Below are positions 1-34,351 of a stretch of 64,000 nt of DNA, piece by piece; the first letter of the stretch is position 1, and every line of letters begins with the position of its first letter. Origin of the DNA: Apteryx mantelli (lineage: Eukaryota; Chordata; Aves; Apterygiformes; Apterygidae); NCBI RefSeq assembly GCF_036417845.1, contig NC_090019.1, positions 62,001 to 126,000 of the forward strand, written 5' to 3'. The position numbers were made by a program, and so were the translations under genes. Under the pieces are notes generated by a model. The model was not told where the DNA came from, did no database searches, and was given only the letters and a program-made list of their open reading frames with translations.

Positions 1-1489
1 GGTGTCCCTTAGCGTGTCACGATGTCCCTTAGCGTGTCACGGTGTCCCTTAGCGTGTCATGGTGTCCCTTAGCGTGTCACGGTGTCCCTTAGCATGTCAT
101 GGTGTCCCTTAGCGTGTCATGATGTCCCTTAGCGTGTCACGGCGCCCCTTAGTGTGTCATGGTGTCCCTTAGCGTGTCACGGTGTCCCTTAGTGTGTCAT
201 GGTGTCCCTTAGCGTGTCACGGTGTCCCTTAGTGTGTCATGGTGTTCCTTAGCGTGTCATGGTGTCCCTTAGCGTGTCATGGTGTCCCTTAGCGTGTCAT
301 GGTGTCCCTTAGTGTGTCATGGTGTCCCTTAGCGTGTCACGGTGTTCCTTAGCGTGTCATGGTGTCCCTTAGCGTGTCATGGTGTCCCTTAGTGTGTCAT
401 GGTGTTCCTTAGCGTGTCACGGTGTCCCTTAGCGTGTCATGGTGTCCCTTAGCGTGTCATGGTGTTCCTTAGCGTGTCACGGTGTCCCTTAGTGTGTCTT
501 GGTCTCCCTTAGCGTGTCATGGTGTTCCTTAGTGTGTCATGGTGTCCCTTAGCGTGTCACAGTGTCCCTTAGCGTGTCACGGTGTCCCTTAGCGTGTCAC
601 GGTGTCCCTTAGTGCGTCATGATGTCCCTTAGTGTGTCATGGTGTCCCTTAGTGTGTCACGGTGTCCCTTAGTGTGTCATGGTGTTCCTTAGCGTGTCAT
701 GGTGTCCCTTAGCGTGTCACGGTGTCCCTTAGCGTGTCACGATGTCCCTTAGCGTGTCACGGTGTCCCTTAGCATGTCATGGTGTCCCTTAGCGTGTCAC
801 GGTGTCCCTTAGCATGTCATGGTGTCCCTTAGCGTGTCATGATGTCCCTTAGCGTGTCACGGCGCCCCTTAGTGTGTCATGGTGTCCCTTAGCGTGTCAC
901 GGTGTCCCTTAGTGTGTCATGGTGTCCCTTAGCGTGTCACGGTGTCCCTTAGCGTGTCACGGTGTCCCTTAGTGTGTCATGGTGTTCCTTAGCGTGTCAT
1001 GGTGTCCCTTAGCGTGTCATGGTGTCCCTTAGCGTGTCATGGTGTCCCTTAGTGTGTCGTGGTGCCCCTTAGTGTGTCATGGTGTCCCTTAGCATGTCAT
1101 GATGTCCCTTAGTGTGTCACGGTGTCCCTTAGCGTATCACAGTGTCCCTTAGTGTGTCATGGTGTCCCTTAGCGTGTCGTGGTGCCCCTTAGTGTGTCAT
1201 GGTGTCCCTTAGCGTGTCACGGCGTCCCTTAGCGTGTCACAGTGTCCCTTAGCGTGTCACGGTGTCCCTTAGCATGTCACAATGTCCCTTAGCGTGTCAT
1301 GATGTGCCTTAACGTGTCGTGGTGTCTGTTAGCGTGTTGTGGCATCCCTTGGCGTGTCACAGTGTCCCTTAGCATGTCATGGTGTCCCTTAGCGTGTCAC
1401 GGTGTCCCTTAGTGTATCACGACGCCCCTTAGCGTGTCACGGTGGCCCTTAGCGTGTTGCAAAGCGCCTTAGCGTGTCCCAGTGCCCCC
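1..1489. repeat. 20-bp tandem array with 720-bp higher-order copy
   Basis: About 73 head-to-tail copies of a 20-bp unit close to GGTGTCCCTTAGCGTGTCAC, in strict 20-bp register to about 1460 and then decaying. Variants (C/T at the last base, GCG/GTG/GCA in the middle, GTTCC for GTCCC) are ordered: the run of variants at 1-320 recurs at 721-1040 apart from one inserted unit, so the array carries a 36-unit (720-bp) higher-order duplication. No gene is seen in it. Its position suggests it lies in an upstream UBA1 intron (inference). Confidence 0.95.
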
Positions 1490-3636
1490 TAACTGCCCCC
1501 CACTGCCCCATAGAGCCCCCCCGGCGCCCCATAGCGCCCCATAGAGCCCCCCAGTGCCCCATAGTGCCCCATAGCCACCCCCCAGCACCCCTTAGCACCC
1601 CATAGCTGCCCCCCAGCACCCCATAGAGCCCCCCCAGCACCCCGTAGAGCCCCATAGCTGCCCCCCAGCACCCCGTAGAGCCCCCCCGGCACCCCATAGA
1701 GCCCCATAGCCACCCCCCAGCACCCCCTAGCACCCCATAGCTGCCCCCCAGCACCCCATAGAGCCCCCCAGCACCCCATAGCACCCCATAGCCACCCCCC
1801 AGCACCCCATAGCACCCCATAGCCGTGTCCCAGCACCCCATAGAGCCCCCCCAGCACCCCGTAGAGCCCCATAGCCACCCCCCAGCACCCCATAGGGCCC
1901 CCCCAGCACCCCATAGCCGCGTCCCATCGCCCCTCGGCGGGTCCCAGCCGCCCCCCAGTGCCCCATAGCACCCCATAGCCGCCCCCCAGCACCCCATAGA
2001 GCCCTATAGCCGCCCCTTAGCACCCCATGGAGCCCCATAGCCACCCCCCAGCACCCCATAGAGCCCTATAGCCATCCCCCAGCACCCCATAGAGCTCCTC
2101 TAGCGCCCCACAGCCGCATCCCAGCACCCTTCAGTGGGTCCTAGCCGCTCCCCAGCACCCCGTAGAGCCCCATAGCCACCCCCCAGCACCCCATGGCGCC
2201 CCCCAGCCCCCCATAGCCACCCCCCAGCTCCCTACAGGGCCCCTCTAGCGCCCCGTAGCCACGTCCCAGCGCCCCTCGGCGGGTCCCAGCCGCCCCCCAG
2301 CACCCCATAGCACCCCATAGCCGCCCCCCAGTACCCCGTAGAGCCCCATAGCCGTCCCCCAGCACCCCATGGAGCCCGATAGCCACCCCCCAGCACCCCA
2401 TAGCTGCCCCCCAGCACCCCATAGCGCCCCATAGCCACCCCCCAGCACCCCATAGAGCCCCCCCAGCACCCCGTAGAGCCCCATAGCCGCCCCCCAGCAC
2501 CCCATGGAGCCCCATAGCCACCCCCCAGCACCCCATAGGGCCCCCCCAGCACCCCATAGAGCCCCCCTGCACCCCATAGCACCCCATAGCCACCTCCCAG
2601 CACCCTATGGCGCCCCCCAGCTCCCCATAGGGCCCTTCTAGCGCCCCGTAGCCACGTCCCAGCGCCCCTTGGCGGGTCCCAGCCGCCCCCCAGCACCCCA
2701 TAGCACCCCATAGCTGCCCCCCAGTACCCCGTAGCGCCCCCCAGCACCCCATAGAGCCCCCCCAGCACCCCATAGAGCCCCATAGCCGCCCCCCAGCACC
2801 CCATAGCTGCCCCCCAGCGCCCCATAGAGCCCCATAGCCGCCCCCCAGCACCCCATAGAGCCCCATAGCCACCCCGCAGCACCCCATAGGGCCCCTCTAG
2901 CACCCCGTAGCCGCGTCCCAGCACCCCTCGGCGGGTCCCGGCCACCCCCCAGCACCCCATAGCACCCCATAGCTGCCCCCCAGCACCCTATAGAGCCCCA
3001 TAGCCACCCCCCAGCACCCCATGGAGCCCCATAACCACCCCCTAGCACCCCATAGAGCCCCATAGCCACCCCCCAGCACCCCATAGCACCCCATAGCCAC
3101 CCCCCAGCACCCCATAGAGCCCCCCCAGCACCCCGTAGAGCCCCATAGCCACCCCCCAGCACCCCATAGGGCCCCTCTAGCACCCCATAGCTGGGTCCCA
3201 GCGCCCCTCGGCGGGTCCCAGCCGCCCCCCAGTGCCCCATGGCACCCCACAGCACCCCATAGCACCCCGTAGAGCCCCCCCAGCACCCTATAAAGCCCCC
3301 CAGCATCCCATGGAGCCCTGTAGCCACCCCCCAGCACCCCCCAGCTCCCCATAAGGCTCCTCTAGCACCCTATAGCCGCGTCCCAGCACCCCTCGGCGGG
3401 TCCCAGCCACCCCCCAGCGCCCCATAGCACCCTATAGCACCCTATAGAGCCCCCCAGCGCCCCATAGCACCCCATAGCACCCCATAGCTACCTCCCAGCA
3501 CCCCATGGCGCCCCCCAGCACCCCATAGGGCCCCTCTAGCGCCCCGTAGCCACGTCCCAGCGCCCCTCGGCGGGTCCCAGCCGCCCCCCAGCACCCCATA
3601 GCACCCTACAGCACCCCACAGCCCCCGTTTTTGGGC
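1490..3636. repeat. C-rich 15-20 bp minisatellite in intron before first visible UBA1 exon
   Basis: Degenerate tandem units around CCCCCCAGCACCCCATAG, alternating with AGCCCCATAGC variants and longer inserts of the type CCTCGGCGGGTCCCAGCCG that recur every few hundred bases. The array runs to within a few bases of the UBA1 acceptor at 3640. Many CAG trinucleotides after C tracts resemble weak 3' splice sites. Long minus-strand open frames here are low-complexity Gly/Trp/Met repeats and not genes. Confidence 0.92.
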
Positions 3637-3640
3637 GCAG

Positions 3641-29518
<25,878 letters not shown>

Positions 29519-29790
29519 CCCCGCCCCCCCCGCCGCCACCCCCGCCGCAGGCCCCGCCCACCCCCCATCGTGTCGTGTCTTGGCTCCGCCCCCCCACACG
29601 TGATGTCGCCGCCGCCGCCCCGCCTCCCTCCCCTCCCCCCCAAAGCCTCGGAGGGGGAGGGGCGTTCGGATGGGGGCGGGGCCGGCGGGCCCCCCCCAGG
29701 CTCCTCCCCCGCCCAGGGGGGCGGGGCTCCGAGGGGGGGGGGAGGGGAGGAGGCCGACCCTAATAAATAGACGTGCGTAAAGCCGCCCCT
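29519..29790 (+). other. UBA1: UBA1 3' UTR with AATAAA signal at 29762-29767
   Basis: Short GC-rich 3' UTR of about 265 bases, no array in it. The polyadenylation signal lies in CTAATAAATAGACG; a G/T-containing stretch follows. Confidence 0.85.
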
Positions 29791-29819
29791 CCCCTCCCCC
29801 GACGCCCCGGTGCCTTGTT

Positions 29820-30500
29820 TTGGAGGGGGGCGGGGCCAAGATGGCCGCCGAGGGTCGGGGGAGGGGACGCCGGAGTGGCAAGATGGCCGCTGGGTATCGC
29901 CAAGATGGCCACCTAGGGGCATCAATGGGGCACCAAGATGGCTGCCAGGTGACACCCAAGATGGCCCCCAGGTGATGCCAATGGGGCACCAAGATGGCCG
30001 CCAAGTGACACCCAAGATGGCCACCTAGGGGCACCAAGATGGCTCCCAGGTGATGCCAGTGTGGCACCAAGATGGCCACCAGGTGACACCCAAGATGGCC
30101 ACCTACGGGCACCAATGGGGCACCAAGATGGCCCCCAGGTGATGCCAGTGGGGCACCAAGATGGCCGCCAGGTGACACTCAAGATGGCCACCTAGGGACA
30201 CCAATGGGGCACCAAGATGGCCACCAGGTGATGCCAATGGGGCACCAAGATGGCCGTCAAGTGGCACCCAAGATGGCTCCCAGGTGATGCCAGTGTGGCA
30301 CCAATATGGCCGCCAGGTGACACCCAAGATGGCCACCTAGGGGCACCAATGGGGCAGCAAGATGGCCGCCAGGTGACGCCCCCTCAAGATGGCCACCAGG
30401 TGACACCCAATATGGCCACCAGGTGACGCCAAGATGGCCGCCAGGTGGCACCAACGTGGCCCCAAGATGGCCGGCACCAAGATGGCCGCGCCCAGGCAGG
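29820..30500. repeat. CAAGATGGCCGCCAGGTGAC array downstream of UBA1
   Basis: About 25 units of 20-30 bp, CACCAAGATGGCCGCCAGGT then GACACCC or GATGCCAATGGGG. AAGATGGCC resembles the YY1 core AAnATGGC. It lies outside any coding gene and leads into the promoter-like patch that follows. Confidence 0.9.
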
Positions 30501-30720
30501 CGCCGCGGCGAGGGGAGCCCAAGATGGCCGCGCCCGTGCCCGGCGGTTCGAGCGGGAAGCGTTGCCATTGGCCGCAGCGCTGCTGTCCCGCCCCCCCCGG
30601 TGCTGAGCCCTGCACCGCGATTGGCTGAGACGGCCTGTCCCGCCCCGGCAGCGAGACGCGCCTCCCCATTGGCTGCGCCGCGCTGCCTGTCAGGCGGGGG
30701 TGGGGGGGGAGGAGGCGGGG
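30460..30720. promoter_or_regulatory. Promoter-like CpG patch with three CCAAT (NF-Y) boxes, no assigned gene
   Basis: Non-repetitive CpG-rich patch with ATTGG at 30567-30571, 30620-30624 and 30668-30672 (spacing 53 and 48), CCCGCCCC GC boxes and AAGATGGCCGCGCCC sites on its left flank. It lies between the 3' ends of UBA1 and CCDC115, where no known gene starts. It could be a lncRNA or unrecognised gene promoter, or a relic. Confidence 0.5.
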
Positions 30721-30784
30721 CCCTGGGGGGGGGGAGGGGCGCCCCCGGACGCCTGGGCCCCTTTTTGGGGAGGTTGTAGCCGTG

Positions 30785-32370
30785 TTTAGTAACGGGGCGT
30801 TGGGTGATTTGGGGACACGGGGACACACGTGTGTGTGTTGGGGACACAGAACACGGGTTGGGGACACGGGATACAGGTTGGGGGCAGGGACGCACATATG
30901 GGACACACGTTGGGGACACGGGACACTGTTGGGGACATGAGATGTGTTGGGGACATGGGATGCGTTGGGGACACAGGACACATGGGGATGGGGACGTGGG
31001 ATACTGTTGGGGACACACGTTGGGGACACGACATGGGTTGGGGACGCATCAGGGACATGGGACACAGGTTGGGGACACACGTGCATGTTGGGGACCCAGG
31101 ACACTTGTGCGTTTTGGGGACATGGGACACGTGTTGGGGACGGGGACACAGGTTGGGGACAGTTGTGTATTGGGGACACAGGACGTGTTCGGGACACAGG
31201 TTGGGGCACAGGACACGGGTTGGGGACACATTGGGGACACGGGGACACAGGACATGGGGACACAGGCTGGGGACGGGCACAAGGCACTGTTGGGGACAAG
31301 AGATGTGTTGGGGACATGGGTTGGGGACATGTATTGGGGACACAGGACATGGGTAGGGGACACATTGGGGACATGGGACACATGTTAGGGACATACTTGT
31401 GCATGTTGGGGACACAGGACACGTGTTGGGGACATGAGATGGGGGCACAGGACACATGAGGATGGGGACATGGGTTGGGGACACAGGACACGAGTTGGGG
31501 ACGCATTAGGGACATGGGACACAGGTTGGGGACACACATGTGCGTGTTGGGGACATGGGACGTGCTGGGGGACACGGGACGTGTTGGGGACAGGGACACA
31601 GGTTGGGGACATGTTTTGGGGACACAGGACACGTGCTGGTGACATGTTTTGGGGACACAGGACACAGGTTGGGGACACGTATTGGGGACACGGGACACAG
31701 GTTGGGGACACATTGGGGACATGGGACACAGGTTAGGGCAGGGACACGTGTTGGGGACACGAGACACTGTTGGGGACATGAGATGTGCTGTGGACACAGG
31801 ACACGTGTTGGGGACGGGGACATGGGTTGGGGACACATGTTGGGGACAGTTGTGCATTGGGGACACAGGACATGTATTGGGGACATGGGGACACAGGTTG
31901 GGGACAGGGACATGGCACAGGACACTTGGGGACATGAGATATGTTGACGTGTTGGGGACATGACATGCAGATGGGGACATGGGTTGGGGACACATATTGG
32001 GGACACAGGACACGTGTTGGGGACCCAGGTGCGTCGGGGACACGAGACATGTTGGGGACACGGTTGCACATTGGGGACATGGGACACATGGTGACACAGG
32101 ACACGGTTGCACCTTGGGGACCCGGGTGCATATTGGGGACACGGGACACGTGTCCAGGACATGGGACACAGGTGCGTGTTGAGGACACGTGTTGGGGACA
32201 GGGTTGTACATTGGTGACACGGGGACACGTGTCCAGGACACGGGTGCATGTTGGGGACGGGGACACGTGCGCAAGACACGGTTGTGCATTGACACAGGTC
32301 GGGGACACGTGTGGGGGACACGGGATGTGGACACGTGTTGGGGACACGTGTCGGGGACACGGGACGCGCC
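30785..32370. repeat. 16-20 bp TTGGGGACACGGGACAC array
   Basis: About 85 copies of a unit close to TTGGGGACACGGGACACAGG, with longer variants that insert TGTGCATG or CACGTGT. Intergenic between UBA1 and CCDC115. Its open frames on both strands are not genes. Confidence 0.94.
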
Positions 32371-32383
32371 AGGGCACAGCGTG

Positions 32384-32389
32384 TTTATT
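32384..32389 (-). terminator. CCDC115: Minus-strand AATAAA polyadenylation signal, candidate for CCDC115
   Basis: TTTATT on the plus strand gives AATAAA on the minus strand, the first such signal downstream of the CCDC115 stop at 33777. Using it gives a 3' UTR of about 1.4 kb made mostly of the TGACGTCA-type array. Confidence 0.5.
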
Positions 32390-32399
32390 GTCACACGTG

Positions 32400-33775
32400 T
32401 CACCCCCCCACCGCAGCCACGTGCGCCAACGCGCCACCCCCGTGGTCACGCCAAGGCTGCATCACGCGTGTGCGGCGTCACGCCAACGCCGTGTTCGATG
32501 TCACGCTGGTCGCGTGTGACGTCACGACAGTGCCGTGGGTGGCGTCACGCCAATGCCGCGGTCGATGTCACGCTGGTTCCGTGTTTGACGTCACACCGGT
32601 TGCGTGTGACATCACGACGATGCCGTGTGCGGCGTCACGCCAATGCCATGCTCGACGTCACGCCAACGCCGTGTTCGATGTCACGCTGGTTGCGTGTGAC
32701 GTCACGACGATGCCGTGTGTGGCGTCACGCCAATGCCGTGGTCGATGTCACGCCGGTTGCGTGTGACGTCACGACGATGCCATGTTTGACATCATGCCAA
32801 TACCATGTTCGGTGTCACACCAGTTGCGCGTGATGTCACGCCAACGGCGTGTTCGATGTCACGCTGGTTGCATGTGACATCACGACGATTCCATGGGTGA
32901 CGTCACACCAATGCCATGTTTGACGTCACGCCAGTTCCATGTTTGGTGTCACACCAATGCCATGTTTGATGTCACGCCGGTTCCGTGTGATGTCACACTG
33001 ATGCCATGTTTGGCGTCACGCCAATGCCGTGCTTGATGTCACGCCGGTTCCGTGTGATGTCACACTGATGCCGTGTTTGGCGTCACGCTAGTTCCGTGTT
33101 TGATGTCACACCGCTTCCGTGTGACATCACAACGATTCCATGTGCAGCGTCACGCCAATGCCATGTTTGACATCACGCCAGTTCCATGTTCGGCGTCACG
33201 CCAACGCCATGTTCGACGTCACGCCGGTTGCATATGATGTCATGCCGGTTCCGTGTTCAATGTCACACCGGTTGCATGTGACGTCACGCTGATGCCATGT
33301 GTGGCATCACACCGATGCCATGTTCAACGTCACACCAGCTCCATGTTTGGTGTCACGCCAATGCCGTGTTCGATGTCACGCCAGTTCCGTGTGACGTCAC
33401 GCCGATGCCATGTTTGACGTCACACCAGTTCCATGTTTGGTGTCACGCCAATGCCGTGTTCGATGTCACACCGGTTGCGTGTGACGTCACGCTGGTTGCA
33501 TGTGACATCACGACGATGCCGTGTGTGATGTCATGCCAATGCCGTGTTCGATGTCACGCTAGTTCCGTGTTCGCGTCACACCAGTTCCGTGTGATGTCAT
33601 GACAATTCCGTGTCCAGCCTCACGCCGGTTCCATGTGGCGTCACGACGATTCCGTGTGCAGCGTCACGCCAATGCCATGTTTGACGTCACGCCAGTTCCA
33701 TGTTCGGCGTCACGCCGGTGGCGTGTGACGTCACGACGATGCCGTGTGCGACGTCACGCCGTTCGCGTGTCCAGC
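32400..33775. repeat. TGACGTCA-rich 25-30 bp array, probable CCDC115 3' UTR
   Basis: Units such as GTGTGACGTCACGACGATGC and GTCACGCCAATGCCGTGTTC, about 50 copies, many with a perfect TGACGTCA palindrome (CRE/ATF core) or GACGTCAC half. CpG-rich. Lies between the CCDC115 stop codon and its likely poly(A) signal. Confidence 0.9.
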
Positions 33776-33776
33776 G

Positions 33777-34351
33777 TCACGCCGACTCCGTGGCCACAGG
33801 CCTTTCCGCGTCCCTCGCGGCGTCCCCGGATGTTTCCGTGTCCCCGGAAATTTCCGCGTTTCTAGAAATTTCCGTGTTTCTGGAAGTTTCCATCTCTCCG
33901 GAAGCTTCTGCATCCCTGGAAGTTTCCCCGTTTCCGGACGTTTCCGCATCCTTAGACGTTTCCACCTCTCCAAAAGATTCCGTGTTGCCGAAAGTTTCCA
34001 CCTCCCCGGAATTTTCTGTGTTTCCGGGTGTTTCCGCCTCCCTGGAAGCTTCCGTCTTTCCGGACGTTTCCATTTTTCCGGACGTTTCCGCATCCTTAGA
34101 CGTTTCTGTGTTACCAGACGTTTCCAGCTCCCCAGAAAGCTCCGCATTGCCGGAAGTTTCCGCTTCCCTGGAACTTTCTGCATTTCCGGGTGTTTCCGTC
34201 TCTCTGGAACCTTCCATCTTTCTGGATGTTTCCGTTTTTCCAGACGTTTCCGTGTTTCCGTGCGGCTTGCGGCGCAGCAGGGCCCGGTAGCGGGCGCCAG
34301 CGGCCGCGACGGCTCCCTGCAGCTGCGCCAGCTCCACGGCCAGCGAGACGC
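33777..34351 (-). CDS. CCDC115: CCDC115 exon 5: C-terminal helix plus hexapeptide-repeat tail
   Basis: 575 nt, entering in phase 1. The first 30 codons read [20 protein letters not shown] then [11 protein letters not shown], aligning with the end of human CCDC115. About 155-160 further codons come from the 18-bp array: hexapeptides of the type ETSGKT / ETSRNT / DAETSG, rich in Glu, Thr, Ser and Gly. Acceptor AACGCAG at 34358-34352 (minus). Confidence 0.8.

Noticed and set aside
1-1489. CRISPR array or telomere repeat
   Set aside because: Units are contiguous without spacers, and CCCTTAG here is part of a 20-bp unit, not TTAGGG repeats; the genome is vertebrate.
30541-30560. tRNA-like B box (GGTTCGAG)
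   Set aside because: No A box, cloverleaf or terminator around it.
33700-34290. Plus-strand frame through the 18-bp repeat (Ser/Val/Pro-rich)
   Set aside because: Open only because the unit lacks stops; it does not join a conserved exon, unlike the minus-strand CCDC115 frame.
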